From an uncultured Legionella sp. (GTDB lineage Bacteria; Pseudomonadota; Gammaproteobacteria; Legionellales; Legionellaceae): a DNA stretch of 64,000 nt. Shown piece after piece: positions 44,936 through 55,296 of this stretch (position 1 is the stretch's first letter; each line of letters starts with the position of its first letter). The stretch lies in assembly GCA_902168255.1 (NCBI GenBank), contig CABHON010000006.1, positions 1 to 64,000 of the forward strand, written 5' to 3'. A program made the translations under genes and the position numbers. The notes below the pieces were generated by a model, which searched no databases, was not told the origin of the DNA, and worked only from the letters and a program-made list of their open reading frames with translations.

Positions 44936-46022
44936 TCAAGAAAAAGTTAATAGACTTCTTTCCAAACCCGCTTATGCGCGAGAAATTGGAGGAGACTCGG
45001 AGCACACAAATCGGCAGGAAAGCCGATTTGCACAGGCACTGGCTGAAAGCCGAGGTCCAAGGATGGACCGAGTGAAAACCGGAGTGTACACGCGAGTACA
45101 TGAGGATTCGAGCACCGAATCGACGAGCAAGCTCTCCGCAAAAGTAGGGTTTGGAAAGAAGTCTAATATAACTAAGGGGGTGATTTTATCAATATTCTCC
45201 GCACTTTTATTTAGTGTAATGGCAGCATTAGATAAGCTTATTGCTAATGAAACCAGCATATTTGTTATTTTATTTTTACAAAGTGCTTCAGCACTTATGT
45301 TAACTATTTTTTATGGGTTTCCCAAATTAAAGTATGAACTTTTTAAAACAGCAAAAATTAATTTTTATTGTATTCGCGGGTTGCTGGGAGTGTTTGGCGT
45401 ATTTGGCTGTTTATTTATATCATTGAAATCATTATCAATAACCGATGGCCTTGTATTGAATGCTACTTCGCCGTTATTTATACCAATATTCTTATTTTTA
45501 ACCTATCGCTTGAGAGTGTCATTCAAAGCATTGCTTTTCATGTTAGTAGGTTTTTCAGGAGTGATTCTAACCCTTCATCCTGACGGGCATATGTTGAATA
45601 TAGCAGGATCTTTAGCTTTATTATCTGGTGCATGCACTGCTATTATTATAGTGATTTTAAAAATACTGGCAAAAGATGAGCCAATTGAACGCATGGCGTT
45701 TTATTATTGTTTAATTTCTACCTTGTGCTCAGGCGGTTTTCTATTATATAACCACCCAGCAACTATATCACTTTTTGTTTGTTTGATTGGATGTCTTATG
45801 GGAATATGTTTTGCAGTATATCAGTTGCTAGTGTATAAAAGCTTAACATACATCAGCTCACAAGTGGCTGGGTCATTCTATTATTGTTCTATCATTTTTT
45901 CTGTGGGATTGGATTATTTGTCTCATCATTCATTACCTACTTTTTCTAATTTATGTGGTATTGCCATAATTATTATGGGCTCTATTGCATTAGTTAATAC
46001 AAAATTGAATCATAAAGTGTAA
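44928..46022 (+). CDS. EamA/DMT-family exporter with in-frame insertion
   Basis: The protein has about ten membrane helices in two EamA halves, typical of drug/metabolite transporters (ITKGVILSIFSALLFSVMAALDK at the first helix; NATSPLFIPIFLFLTY). As read it has 364 residues. Residues ~9-80 are hydrophilic, Arg/Ser/Glu-rich and encoded by a GC-rich 216-bp palindromic element. Removing those 72 codons leaves 292 residues, the normal EamA length, and rejoins the short N-terminus to the first helix. It overlaps the BtrH-like gene by 8 bp and is the last gene of the operon, so it probably exports the product. Confidence 0.8.
   Translation: MFNQEKVNRLLSKPAYAREIGGDSEHTNRQESRFAQALAESRGPRMDRVKTGVYTRVHEDSSTESTSKLSAKVGFGKKSNITKGVILSIFSALLFSVMAALDKLIANETSIFVILFLQSASALMLTIFYGFPKLKYELFKTAKINFYCIRGLLGVFGVFGCLFISLKSLSITDGLVLNATSPLFIPIFLFLTYRLRVSFKALLFMLVGFSGVILTLHPDGHMLNIAGSLALLSGACTAIIIVILKILAKDEPIERMAFYYCLISTLCSGGFLLYNHPATISLFVCLIGCLMGICFAVYQLLVYKSLTYISSQVAGSFYYCSIIFSVGLDYLSHHSLPTFSNLCGIAIIIMGSIALVNTKLNHKV
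44951..45166. mobile_element. 216-bp palindromic element inserted in frame in the exporter gene
   Basis: The ends AGACTTCTTTCCAAACCC and its exact complement (44952-44969 and 45147-45164) form an 18-bp perfect terminal inverted repeat. Inside are further stems: AAATCGGC/GCCGATTT, GGTCC/GGACC, and the core GGAGTGTACA, CGCG, AGTACATGAGG. The length is 72 codons with no stop, so the host frame stays open. GC content is well above the flanks. The core recurs at 53461-53485. The behaviour resembles Rickettsia palindromic elements that insert in coding sequence. Confidence 0.75.
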
Positions 46023-46086
46023 ACAGGAATACAGATAGGGCTAGCGTATATTAAATTATGCCTGGTTGATATTTTTCAAGGTATCC

Positions 46087-46122
46087 AATGCGTCGCATTT
46101 GCGACGTATTTGCGTCGCAAAT
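46087..46122. repeat. 36-bp repeat, upstream copy
   Basis: This 36-mer contains two adjacent palindromes, CGTCGCATTTGCGACG (46091-46106) and ATTTGCGTCGCAAAT (46108-46122). It matches 47539-47574 at 35 of 36 bases. It ends 28 bp before the start codon of the enclosed gene and could be its operator. Confidence 0.75.
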
Positions 46123-46150
46123 ATAGAATTTCTTTTACTCTTGAATTATA

Positions 46151-47515
46151 ATGGTATACATGAAAAACACAAGCAGTGATTTTCTTTCTCTTTTACTTCA
46201 AGAAGGAGAAGGATATAAAGTAGAGTTTAAAGAAAGAATATCTCATCTTGATCGCGAAATTGTCGCTTTTGCTAATAGTTCAGGAGGTTCTATTTATATT
46301 GGCATTAGCGATGACAATATAATTAAAGGAATAACCATAACTAATAAACTTAAAAGTGAAATATTTGATATTGCCCGTAATTGCGATCCTAGTATTCACA
46401 TTGACTTAATTAGTTATGCAAATAACACTGTTCTTGAAATTAAAGTTTTTGAAGGAATTGATAAACCTTATAAATGTACTGAAGGCTTTTTTATACGAAC
46501 AGGCCCCACTTCTCAAAAATTAAAACGCGATGAGATATTAAAACTTATTCAAGACTCACATCGCATTCATTTTGATGAGATATTAAATTATACTTTTCAA
46601 TATCCCCAAGATTTTTCTACAGAAGCACTTCAAATTTTTTTAAAACAAGCGAATATCTCTACTTTTTTACCTGAGGAAGAGATTCTTCAGAGTCTTTATG
46701 TAGCAAAGAAAATAGATAATCAATTATTATTAACCAATACAGGTGTGTTATTCTTTGCTAAAAATCCTCAGAAATTTTTTCCAGAAGCCTATATTACCGC
46801 AGTTAAATATCTTGGAAGAGATAGATTTTCAATTATGGATAATCAAGATATAAAAGGTAATATTCTTTTGCAAATTGAGCAAACCATAAGTTTTGTTGAA
46901 CGGAATATGGGGGCTCAAGCAGAGTTTTCGGCTACTCAACCAATGACACGAACAATCCGCTATGATTATCCTCTATTGGCACTTCGAGAAGTTATTGTAA
47001 ATGCCGTCACTCATCGTGATTATCTTTATGATAGTTCCCATATTTATGTGCATTTATATCAAGATCGCATTGAATTTGAAAATCCAGGAGGATTATATAA
47101 AGGCCTCACACTAGAAAACCTGGGGAAAAGAAGCGTTCGGCGAAATAGACTAATTGCAGATTTATTGCATCATGCACGATATATCGAAAAAATTGGTAGT
47201 GGCTTTGATCGTATGAAAACCGCATTATCTGAAAATAACAACCCACCTCTCGAAGTCAGTGCAACTAATTTTTTTGATATTCGATTTTATAAGCGTATTT
47301 CTGAAATTAATGTGGCAGAGCTTTCTATGAGGCAGATAATGTTGTTGAATATTATAAAAGAACGAAAAGTTATTACTAAAAAAGAAGCCGCATTAATATT
47401 AAAAGTTGGTGAAGATACTGCTCTAAGAACATTAAAAGAATTAATAACGCGGGGACTCATTCACAAAGAAGGCATTGGAAAAGCAACAGTATATACATTA
47501 TCTACTAAGGGATAA
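46151..47515 (+). CDS. AlbA_2/Schlafen-type DNA-binding protein with RecG-like ATPase C-domain
   Basis: The 454-residue protein starts with an AlbA_2 (Schlafen AAA-4) domain: VEFKERI, EIVAFANSSGGSIYIGI, and GFFIRTGPTSQKL. The middle has ALREVIVNAVTHRDY and EFENPGGL, then ARYIEKIGSGFDRM, the GHKL-like 'RecG C-terminal' domain. A winged-helix region follows (about 395-454, RKVITKKEAALILKVGEDTALRTLKEL). Such proteins are putative transcriptional regulators or defence-associated; none of this shows helicase activity. It is flanked by nearly identical 36-bp repeats and by no functional partner. Confidence 0.8.
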   Translation: MVYMKNTSSDFLSLLLQEGEGYKVEFKERISHLDREIVAFANSSGGSIYIGISDDNIIKGITITNKLKSEIFDIARNCDPSIHIDLISYANNTVLEIKVFEGIDKPYKCTEGFFIRTGPTSQKLKRDEILKLIQDSHRIHFDEILNYTFQYPQDFSTEALQIFLKQANISTFLPEEEILQSLYVAKKIDNQLLLTNTGVLFFAKNPQKFFPEAYITAVKYLGRDRFSIMDNQDIKGNILLQIEQTISFVERNMGAQAEFSATQPMTRTIRYDYPLLALREVIVNAVTHRDYLYDSSHIYVHLYQDRIEFENPGGLYKGLTLENLGKRSVRRNRLIADLLHHARYIEKIGSGFDRMKTALSENNNPPLEVSATNFFDIRFYKRISEINVAELSMRQIMLLNIIKERKVITKKEAALILKVGEDTALRTLKELITRGLIHKEGIGKATVYTLSTKG

Positions 47516-47538
47516 TGTATATACTGGTTTACAACTAA

Positions 47539-47574
47539 AATGCGTCGCATTTGCGCCGTATTTGCGTCGCAAAT
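47539..47574. repeat. 36-bp repeat, downstream copy
   Basis: This is identical to 46087-46122 except for one A-to-C change, which breaks the first palindrome (TTGCGCCG). It begins 23 bp after the stop of the AlbA_2 gene. Confidence 0.75.
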
Positions 47575-47727
47575 CTAAAGTCGTGCATAAGAAAAGATAT
47601 AATTTATTGATTTTTTGGTAATTATATCACTGTGTCACTCTCGTATAGCATTGTTGCGTAGACGGGATGCAGCAGTTCGCAGAAATAATACAGTGAAAAA
47701 AAAATAAAATAAGAAAGTTTAATGGAT

Positions 47728-50556
47728 TTAATTTTTCAGCAACGGCTTTAAAAACGTTCCTGTATGTGATTTCTTATTCTTTGAAATTTGTTCTGGTGTA
47801 CCTGTTGCGATAATTTCCCCCCCCTGGTTACCACCTTCTGGCCCAAGATCAATGATCCAATCAGCTGTTTTGATGACATCTAAGTTATGCTCAATCACAA
47901 TGATGGTATTTCCTTGTGAACGTAAACGATGCAAGACTTCCAGCAATTGTTTTACATCATGAAAATGCAAGCCTGTGGTGGGTTCATCCAAAATATATAA
48001 CGTATTACCGGTATCACGTTTAGATAATTCGCGGGATAATTTAATACGTTGGGCTTCACCGCCAGAAAATGTAGTAGCACTTTGCCCCAAACGAATATAC
48101 GATAACCCTACATCGATTAATGTTTGAAGTTTACGCGCAATGCTCGGAACCGCATCAAAAAATTCACGGGCAAACTCAACAGTCATATCGAGTACTTCAC
48201 GAATATTTTTACCTTTATATTGGATGTCTAAGGTTTCTTGGTTATAACGTGCCCCTTGGCAAACATCACAACTAACATACACATCTGGTAAAAAATGCAT
48301 TTCTACTTTAATTAAACCATCACCTTGACATGCTTCACAGCGCCCGCCTTTCACATTAAAGCTAAAGCGCCCTACTTCATAGCCTCGTGCCCGCGCTTCT
48401 TGTGTGCCCGCGAATAATTCACGAACGTGGGTAAAAATACCCGTATAGGTTGCAGGATTTGAGCGAGGTGTACGGCCAATAGGACTTTGATCAATGTCAA
48501 TAACCTTATCAAAATGTCCTAACCCTTCCAATGATTCATGAGTACCAATAACATCAGGCGAAGCCCCATTTAAACGCATGGCTGCCACTGGATATAAGGT
48601 ATCATTGATTAAACTTGATTTGCCTGAGCCGGAAACGCCCGTTACACAGGTCATTAAACCGACAGGAATTTCTGCAGTAACGTTTTTCAAATTATTAAAG
48701 GACGCATTAATGATGCGAATTACTTTTTCTGAATTAAATTCGCGTCGGGATTCAGGAACAGGAATTGTCTGTTGTCGTGATAAATATTGACCCGTTAATG
48801 ATTCTTTGGTATCCATAATCTTTTGAGGAGTTCCGCTCGCAATGACATTTCCTCCATGAATACCTGCACCTGGTCCAATATCAATAACATGATCCGCTGC
48901 TAAAATGGCATCTTCATCATGTTCAACTACAATAACCGTATTACCCAAATTACGTAAGTGAACTAAGGTAGATAATAATCGTGCATTATCCCGTTGATGC
49001 AAACCGATTGAAGGTTCATCCAAAATATACATTACGCCAACAAGCCCAGAGCCAATTTGGCTTGCTAAACGAATACGTTGTGCTTCACCACCCGATAAGG
49101 TTTCAGCACTACGTTCTAAACTTAGATAATTTAAACCTACATTTACTAAAAATTGCAGGCGATCTTCAATCTCTTTGTTAATTTTTGAGGCAATTTTTTC
49201 ACGTTGTCCTGAAAAATGCAGGTTTTGGAAAAAATGCAAGGCTTCTTCAATGGATAAGGATGCCACATAAGGTAAGTTTTTATCATTAATAAAAACATGC
49301 CGTGCTTCAGTCCTTAATCGTGCCCCTTTACAATCTTCACACGGACGACAGGCTAAATAACGGCTCAAATCTTCACGCACACTCATCGATTCGGTTTCTC
49401 GAAACCGTCGCTGCATATTAGGAATTACCCCTTCAAAAGGATGTTCTTTATGATAATGCGTGCCTGAGGTACTTTCATAATCAAAACTAATTTTTTCTTT
49501 ACCGCTACCATACAAAAGAATGTTGGTAATTTTTTTAGGTAAAGATTCATAAGATGATTCCATATCAAAATTATAATGAGTTGCTAATGAAGAAAGCATA
49601 CTAAAATAATAAGGGCTTCGGCGATCCCAACCTCGAATTGCACCACCTGCTAAGGACAATCGAGGATTATGGACAATGCGTTCAGGATCAAAAAATTGTT
49701 CTACCCCTAGCCCATCGCAGGATTTACAGGCTCCCGCAGGACTATTAAAGGAAAACAATTTAGGTTCTAATTCTGTTAAACTATATCCACATTGAGGGCA
49801 AGCAAATTTAGCCGAAAATAAAAGCTCAAATGGTTCATTATCCCCTGCATTTACCACACGCAATAAACCATTCGATAATTTTAACGCGTTTTCAATCGAT
49901 TCTTTTAAACGTAATTCTATATCGGGACGTATCTTGAGGCGATCCACGACCACTTCAACCGTGCTTTTTTTACGCAGCTCAAGTTTAGGTGCATCGTCTA
50001 AATCGTACACCGTGCCATTTACGCGCACACGCACATAACCCATTGCTTGTAATTCTTCAAATAATTTGACATGTTCACCTTTTCGGTTTTCAACCACAGG
50101 TGATAATAAAAGTATGGGTGTACCTTCTGGTAATCGTAAAATTTGCTCTGCCATTTGCCCAATGGTTTGGGCATTTAACGTGACGCTATGTTCAGGGCAT
50201 CGCGGCTCACCTACTCGAGCAAACAATAAACGCAGATAATCATAGATTTCGGTAATGGTCCCTACGGTTGAACGCGGATTATGAGAGGTTGATTTTTGCT
50301 CAATAGAAATAGCAGGTGACAAACCTTCAATTAAGTCTACGTCTGGCTTATCCATCATCGATAAAAACTGGCGAGCGTAAGAAGATAACGATTCGACATA
50401 GCGTCTTTGCCCTTCTGCATACAGTGTATCAAAGGCTAAAGAAGATTTACCCGAACCTGATAATCCTGTAATAACAATAAGTTTATCGCGTGGTAAATCA
50501 ACATCGATGTTTTTTAGGTTGTGGGTTCTTGCACCCCGTATACTAATTTTTTTCAT
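47728..50556 (-). CDS. uvrA: Excinuclease ABC subunit A
   Basis: UvrA recognises DNA damage for nucleotide excision repair. The 942-residue protein has two ABC ATPase modules (Walker [11 protein letters not shown] near 33 and [10 protein letters not shown] in the second half), signature [12 protein letters not shown] and [12 protein letters not shown], and zinc modules with CPQCG and CEACQGDG. It overlaps rnr by 4 bp (ATGA), so both are probably expressed together. I found no clear LexA box upstream of the pair. Confidence 0.98.
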   Translation of the reverse strand: MKKISIRGARTHNLKNIDVDLPRDKLIVITGLSGSGKSSLAFDTLYAEGQRRYVESLSSYARQFLSMMDKPDVDLIEGLSPAISIEQKSTSHNPRSTVGTITEIYDYLRLLFARVGEPRCPEHSVTLNAQTIGQMAEQILRLPEGTPILLLSPVVENRKGEHVKLFEELQAMGYVRVRVNGTVYDLDDAPKLELRKKSTVEVVVDRLKIRPDIELRLKESIENALKLSNGLLRVVNAGDNEPFELLFSAKFACPQCGYSLTELEPKLFSFNSPAGACKSCDGLGVEQFFDPERIVHNPRLSLAGGAIRGWDRRSPYYFSMLSSLATHYNFDMESSYESLPKKITNILLYGSGKEKISFDYESTSGTHYHKEHPFEGVIPNMQRRFRETESMSVREDLSRYLACRPCEDCKGARLRTEARHVFINDKNLPYVASLSIEEALHFFQNLHFSGQREKIASKINKEIEDRLQFLVNVGLNYLSLERSAETLSGGEAQRIRLASQIGSGLVGVMYILDEPSIGLHQRDNARLLSTLVHLRNLGNTVIVVEHDEDAILAADHVIDIGPGAGIHGGNVIASGTPQKIMDTKESLTGQYLSRQQTIPVPESRREFNSEKVIRIINASFNNLKNVTAEIPVGLMTCVTGVSGSGKSSLINDTLYPVAAMRLNGASPDVIGTHESLEGLGHFDKVIDIDQSPIGRTPRSNPATYTGIFTHVRELFAGTQEARARGYEVGRFSFNVKGGRCEACQGDGLIKVEMHFLPDVYVSCDVCQGARYNQETLDIQYKGKNIREVLDMTVEFAREFFDAVPSIARKLQTLIDVGLSYIRLGQSATTFSGGEAQRIKLSRELSKRDTGNTLYILDEPTTGLHFHDVKQLLEVLHRLRSQGNTIIVIEHNLDVIKTADWIIDLGPEGGNQGGEIIATGTPEQISKNKKSHTGTFLKPLLKN

Positions 50557-52790
50557 TCAGTTATCAAATCTAAATCTATTTTGCGCTCGTCTAAATCTAC
50601 ACGAGAAACACGTACTTTCACACGATCTCCAAGTCGGTATACAGTGCGGGAGTGTTCTCCAATTAATCTGTGTTTGGTAGCATCAAAACGATAGTAATCA
50701 TTCTGTAGTCCCGTTACATGAACTAATCCTTCCACATACACCTCATCTAATTCCACAAAAATACCAAAACTGGTGACGGAAGAAATTCGCCCTGTAAATT
50801 CTTGGCCCAATTTGTCTTGTAAAAATTCACATTTCAACCAAGCCACTACTTCACGTACTGCTTCATCAGCGCGACGCTCAGTATCGGAACAATGTTGGCC
50901 TAAATTTTTCATCTGTTTCTCTGAATAAGGATAGTCAGAAAGAGGATGATTATCTATAACCCATCCAATTGCCCGATGAACTAATAAATCAGGGTAACGA
51001 CGGATAGGTGACGTAAAATGTGTATACGCGGGATAAGCTAACCCAAAGTGTCCTGTATTTTTCTCGCTATATTGTGCTTGACTCATTGACCGTAATAAAA
51101 CTGTTTGAATAAGATGTTTATCTGGACGCGACTCAATTCGTTCTAATACTTGGCAATAATGCTGTGTGGTAATTTTTTTAGTGCCCGTAAAAGCAACACT
51201 CATTTCCTCTAAAAATCCACGAAGATTTTTCATTTTATCCGGTGACGGTTCGGGATGCACTCTAAATAAAGCAGGAATTTTGCTTTTTTTCAGAAATCGT
51301 GCTGTAGCAACATTTGCCATTAACATGCACTCTTCAATCAGGCGATGTGCCTCTGTGCGTTCACTTGGACAAATTCGTTTGATTTTTTTATGTTCATCAA
51401 AAATAATACGGGTTTCGGTTGTTTCAAAATCTAAAGCCCCCCTTTCTTCCCTAGCGCCTAATAAAAGGTAGTAAAGCGATGCTAAGTTTTCCAACTCTTG
51501 TTGTGAACTATGTTTTTTTTGTTTTGCTAAAACAGCAGAAGCTTCAGTATAAGTAATTCGAGCATGCGAATGAATGACTGCACGATAAAATTGATATTTC
51601 TTTAAAGATCCATCTGCAGCAATCAGCATTTCACATACAAAACATAACCTATCAACTTTTGGCTTCAATGAACATAATTCATTGGATAATATTTCCGGTA
51701 GCATGGGAAGAACACGTCCAGGAAAATAAACAGAATTTCCACGAAGATAGGCCTCTTCATCTAGTGCAGTTCCTGGCTTCACATAATGACTCACATCAGC
51801 AATGGCCACGAATAAACGCCATGAGCCTTTTGAACGTTTCACAGGTTCAGCATATACGGCATCATCAAAATCTTTAGCATCCTCCCCATCAATGGTTACA
51901 AAAGGCAAATGCCGTAAATCTTTTCGATTTTTTAGCATTTCTTTAGTAACAGTAACTTTTTTAGGCATTTTTGCAATGAATGCTTTAGTTTCTCCTGACC
52001 AATCAGTTGGTAAGTTATGGGCGTGAATGGCAACATTTATTTCCATTCCAGGAGCCATTGCATTCCCTAAAATCTCTATGACTCGCCCAATTGCTTGTAC
52101 TCGTTTAGTGGGAAAATCAATGATTTCAACTAAAACCATTTGATCCACATTATCTGAATCAATAATCGAGGATGGCAACATTTCCTTAGGCAAGTAAATA
52201 GCATTCGGTAAATGCTTGCTATCAGGTTCTAAAAAGTAAAGATTGTGCTCAACAAATATTTTGCCAACCACCGTCTTGTTAAAGCGTTCAAGTACTTCGT
52301 GAATAATACCCGTTTCACGACCGCGATAATCTTTGCCAGCTTTGCGCGCTAATACGCGATCGCCATGCATAACACTTCGCATTTCTTGCGGGGGAATAAA
52401 TAAATCTTCACTTCCATCTTCAGGAATTAAGAAGCCGAATCCATCTCGATGGCCACTAATTTTTCCGCAAACCACCGTTAATCGTTCTAACAAACAGAAT
52501 CGCCCGCGACGATCCATCATTAATTGCGCATCACGTATCATCGCTTTTAGGCGATAGCTTAATGCTTGTGCTGCCTGTGCTTTTTTTATTTGAAAAAGGC
52601 TCTCCAGTTTTTTCTTAGTAACTGGACGTCCTAATTTTTCGAGAGTGTCAAGAATAAATTCTCGACTGGGAATAGGATGTTCGTATTTTTCCTTTTCTCT
52701 TTCAAGAAAAGGATCCCCACTCATAGGAGTGGGAGTCTTATCAGACTTCTTTACTAATCGTTTTTTTTTCACTATTTCTTTATCATTCAT
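50553..52790 (-). CDS. rnr: Ribonuclease R
   Basis: RNase R is a processive 3'-5' exoribonuclease that degrades structured RNA. The 745-residue protein has a basic N-terminus, cold-shock domains ([20 protein letters not shown] and the MVLVEI region), the RNB catalytic core with [16 protein letters not shown] and [16 protein letters not shown], and a C-terminal S1 domain ([17 protein letters not shown]). uvrA follows with a 4-bp overlap. Confidence 0.95.
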   Translation of the reverse strand: MNDKEIVKKKRLVKKSDKTPTPMSGDPFLEREKEKYEHPIPSREFILDTLEKLGRPVTKKKLESLFQIKKAQAAQALSYRLKAMIRDAQLMMDRRGRFCLLERLTVVCGKISGHRDGFGFLIPEDGSEDLFIPPQEMRSVMHGDRVLARKAGKDYRGRETGIIHEVLERFNKTVVGKIFVEHNLYFLEPDSKHLPNAIYLPKEMLPSSIIDSDNVDQMVLVEIIDFPTKRVQAIGRVIEILGNAMAPGMEINVAIHAHNLPTDWSGETKAFIAKMPKKVTVTKEMLKNRKDLRHLPFVTIDGEDAKDFDDAVYAEPVKRSKGSWRLFVAIADVSHYVKPGTALDEEAYLRGNSVYFPGRVLPMLPEILSNELCSLKPKVDRLCFVCEMLIAADGSLKKYQFYRAVIHSHARITYTEASAVLAKQKKHSSQQELENLASLYYLLLGAREERGALDFETTETRIIFDEHKKIKRICPSERTEAHRLIEECMLMANVATARFLKKSKIPALFRVHPEPSPDKMKNLRGFLEEMSVAFTGTKKITTQHYCQVLERIESRPDKHLIQTVLLRSMSQAQYSEKNTGHFGLAYPAYTHFTSPIRRYPDLLVHRAIGWVIDNHPLSDYPYSEKQMKNLGQHCSDTERRADEAVREVVAWLKCEFLQDKLGQEFTGRISSVTSFGIFVELDEVYVEGLVHVTGLQNDYYRFDATKHRLIGEHSRTVYRLGDRVKVRVSRVDLDERKIDLDLITE

Positions 52791-52903
52791 CTTTTTTGAA
52801 TCCCATTTACTTTTTGTAAACTGCGGTTCTCAAAAGGTGCATTCCTCGAACTAGATACAAAATTGTCACGTTTTGAAAGAAGTCTATTTTTCGTCAACAG
52901 GCA

Positions 52904-53275
52904 TTAACCTCGATCACGACCTCCGCGATCACCGCGGTCACTGCGTTCACCAAAAGAGCGATGTTGTGGTCTTCCAGCGCCAGCACCACCAGGACGGCCA
53001 CGGCCACCAAAACCACCACCAGAAGTTTTTTCGCGTGGCTCAGACAATTTAACATTTAAAGGACGTCCTTTAAATTGTTGGCCATGAGCTTCTTTCACTG
53101 CGTTTTCAGCGCTAGCAGCACTAGTGTACTTCACAAAACCAAAACCTCTTGATTTTCCAGTAATACGGTCAGTGATAAGTTTGCACTGTTCGATTTCACC
53201 ATAATTTTCAAAAAAGTCTTTTAAATCAGATTCACTGACCTCAAAGGCAACATTGCCTACAAATATTTCTTTCAT
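52904..53275 (-). CDS. RRM RNA-binding protein with glycine/arginine tail
   Basis: The 123-residue protein begins MKEIFVGNVAF (RNP2 = IFVGNV). An RNA recognition motif with RNP1 KSRGFGFVKY covers residues 1-80, followed by a disordered Gly/Arg-rich tail (RGRPGGAG, then GERSDRGDRGGRDRG). I use the ATG at 53275, behind GGGG; a TTG at 53287 would add four residues. Such proteins occur widely in cyanobacteria and some proteobacteria and probably act in cold or stress RNA handling. It lies upstream of rnr in the same orientation with a 113-bp gap. Confidence 0.88.
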   Translation of the reverse strand: MKEIFVGNVAFEVSESDLKDFFENYGEIEQCKLITDRITGKSRGFGFVKYTSAASAENAVKEAHGQQFKGRPLNVKLSEPREKTSGGGFGGRGRPGGAGAGRPQHRSFGERSDRGDRGGRDRG

Positions 53276-53420
53276 TATAAACCCCAAAAGATTAAATTAT
53301 TAACATGGACGATCAAGACGATCAGAGACTGACTTAAAATAATCGACACAATTCATTGTAGCCTGAAAAAATGCTGGTCGTCAATAAAAAATTATATTAT
53401 ACTCTTTCTAAATTGAGGTT

Positions 53421-53515
53421 TTTTCGGCTTAATCACCAAAAGGTAAATTTGCTTATTTGCATCCTCATGTACTTGTACACTCCGGTGCTCATTCTGATTT
53501 TTTCCTCGCCGAAAA
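53421..53515. repeat. Dispersed palindromic element, inverted copy
   Basis: The arms TTTTCGGC and GCCGAAAA enclose the core TCCTCATGTACTTGTACACT (53462-53481). Its reverse complement matches 45079-45107 in the exporter insertion except for a 4-base CGCG. It lies in the gap between the RRM gene and cysK. Confidence 0.6.
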
Positions 53516-53575
53516 TAAATTGCCATGAATATTTCAGGGCAATATTCTCACCAAACACTACATTAAGGAGCTTCC

Positions 53576-54529
53576 ATGATTTATGAGAATATTTTAGGTG
53601 CAATCGGGCGCACCCCTATTGTAAAATTTAATCGAGTAGGAAGCGATTTAGCATGCTCTCTTTATGGAAAATGTGAATACTTTAATCCTGGTGGTTCAGT
53701 GAAAGATCGTATCGGTTATCGCATGGTAGTCAAAGCCCAAGAAGCTGGTACTATACAACCAGGCGATACTCTTATTGAACCCACTTCTGGTAATACGGGA
53801 ATTGGTATTGCACTGGCAGGCGCAGTATTAGGATATAAAGTCATTATCACTATGCCTGAAAAAATGAGCCGTGAAAAGCAAGTGGTTTTAGAAAGCCTGG
53901 GTGCAAAAATTTATCGTACTCCAACAGAAGCAGCGTGGAATGATCCAGAAAGCCATATTTCATTGGCCAAACGCCTTCAACAAGAAATTCCCCGTTCTCA
54001 TATATTAGATCAATATGCAAACCCAAATAATCCACTGGCTCATTATGAAGGAACAGCCTTAGAAATTATTGAAGATATGGGCAAAGATCTTGCCATGGTA
54101 GTCATGGGTGCTGGTACCGGTGGAACCATTAGTGGTATTGGTAAACGATTAAAAGAATACAATCCAGATATTAAAATTATTGGCGCCGATCCTTTTGGGT
54201 CAATTCTTGGTGGAGGAACTGAAGTTTCTTCCTATCAAGTAGAAGGCATTGGATATGACTTTTTTCCAGATGTATTGGACAATTCTATTGTAGATCGTTA
54301 TATTAAAGTAAATGATCAAAATTCTTTTACCATTGCTCGCCGACTTATTAGAGAAGAAGGCTTGCTAATTGGTGGTTCCAGTGGTACCGCTGTATGGGCT
54401 GCTTTACAAGCTGCCAAAGAATTAAAAGAAGGTCAAAAATGTTTAGTAATTTTACCCGATTCAATCCGCAACTACCTCAGTAAATTTCCTGATGATAACT
54501 GGATGAAAGAAAATGGGTTTACTATTTAA
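53576..54529 (+). CDS. cysK: Cysteine synthase (O-acetylserine sulfhydrylase)
   Basis: This 317-residue PLP enzyme makes cysteine from O-acetylserine and sulfide. The PLP lysine is K43 in GGSVKDR. PTSGNTGIGIA, the GTGGTISGIGKRLKE phosphate-binding loop and a C-terminal GGSSGTAVWAA block are present. The length matches CysK or the catalytic core of cystathionine beta-synthase, and the two cannot be fully separated by eye. kdsB follows after 17 bp. Confidence 0.9.
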   Translation: MIYENILGAIGRTPIVKFNRVGSDLACSLYGKCEYFNPGGSVKDRIGYRMVVKAQEAGTIQPGDTLIEPTSGNTGIGIALAGAVLGYKVIITMPEKMSREKQVVLESLGAKIYRTPTEAAWNDPESHISLAKRLQQEIPRSHILDQYANPNNPLAHYEGTALEIIEDMGKDLAMVVMGAGTGGTISGIGKRLKEYNPDIKIIGADPFGSILGGGTEVSSYQVEGIGYDFFPDVLDNSIVDRYIKVNDQNSFTIARRLIREEGLLIGGSSGTAVWAALQAAKELKEGQKCLVILPDSIRNYLSKFPDDNWMKENGFTI

Positions 54530-54546
54530 AAATTAAGGCTGTAAAC

Positions 54547-55296
54547 ATGCAAAAAGTGCTCTGTGTTATTCCTGCTCGTTTAAACTCAACCCGCTTACCA
54601 CGAAAAATGCTGGCTAAAATTGGAGAACATTGCGTTATACAAAAAACGTATCTTCAAGCCGCTAAATGTAGCGAATTCACTCAATTAATTGTAGCAACCG
54701 ACAGCCCAGAAATTGCTGCAGTTGTTGAAGAAGTAGGTGGAGAAGTAGCAATGACCCCTGCTGTTCTTGAAACAGGTTCTGATCGGGTTGCTTATGTAGC
54801 GAAAGAATTTTCTTCAATGGATGTAGTCATTAATTTACAAGGAGATGAACCCTTTATTCATCCTGAAACACTGACAGAACTAATTGCTCCTTACCAAGAA
54901 GGTGAAAATCCTGTTATGGCGACGTTAGGTTATGCGCTTGATTTTGATAAAGATTACCATGATCCCGGTATTGTTAAAGTTATTATGGATCAAAAAGGTT
55001 ATGCTATTTATTTTTCGAGGGCACCTATTCCTTATATTCGGCAAGAAGGTCAATCACTTCCTATTTTACATCACATGGGAGTATATGCTTATCAACGTGA
55101 CTTTCTTTTAGAATATACAAAAATGCCTCAAACGCCACTTGAGAAGACTGAATTGCTTGAGCAGTTACGCGCTATTGAAAACGGTTATAAAATTCGTGTA
55201 AAACAAACACACCATCGTACGATAGAAATAAACACACCGGAGGAATTGAAAAGGGCACAAGAGTTTTATCGTTTAATTAATAATCCACTTGAGTAA
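54547..55296 (+). CDS. kdsB: 3-deoxy-manno-octulosonate cytidylyltransferase
   Basis: KdsB activates Kdo as CMP-Kdo for lipopolysaccharide assembly by WaaA, whose gene is also in the window. The 249-residue protein has IPARLNSTRLPRKML, VATDSPEI, NLQGDEPFI, SRAPIPY and HHMGVYAYQRDFL blocks of the family. It is probably co-transcribed with cysK. Confidence 0.96.
   Translation: MQKVLCVIPARLNSTRLPRKMLAKIGEHCVIQKTYLQAAKCSEFTQLIVATDSPEIAAVVEEVGGEVAMTPAVLETGSDRVAYVAKEFSSMDVVINLQGDEPFIHPETLTELIAPYQEGENPVMATLGYALDFDKDYHDPGIVKVIMDQKGYAIYFSRAPIPYIRQEGQSLPILHHMGVYAYQRDFLLEYTKMPQTPLEKTELLEQLRAIENGYKIRVKQTHHRTIEINTPEELKRAQEFYRLINNPLE

Noticed and set aside
44868-45259. Three minus-strand open frames across the start of the exporter gene
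   Set aside because: They arise because the GC-rich palindromic insertion lacks stops on both strands. None has a ribosome-binding site or resembles a protein family.
46087-47574. CRISPR array
   Set aside because: Only two copies of the 36-mer exist and they are separated by a complete 1.4-kb gene, not by short spacers; no cas gene is present.
52791-52903. LexA (SOS) box upstream of rnr-uvrA
   Set aside because: No CTGT-N8-ACAG-like palindrome is visible in the gap upstream of the pair.
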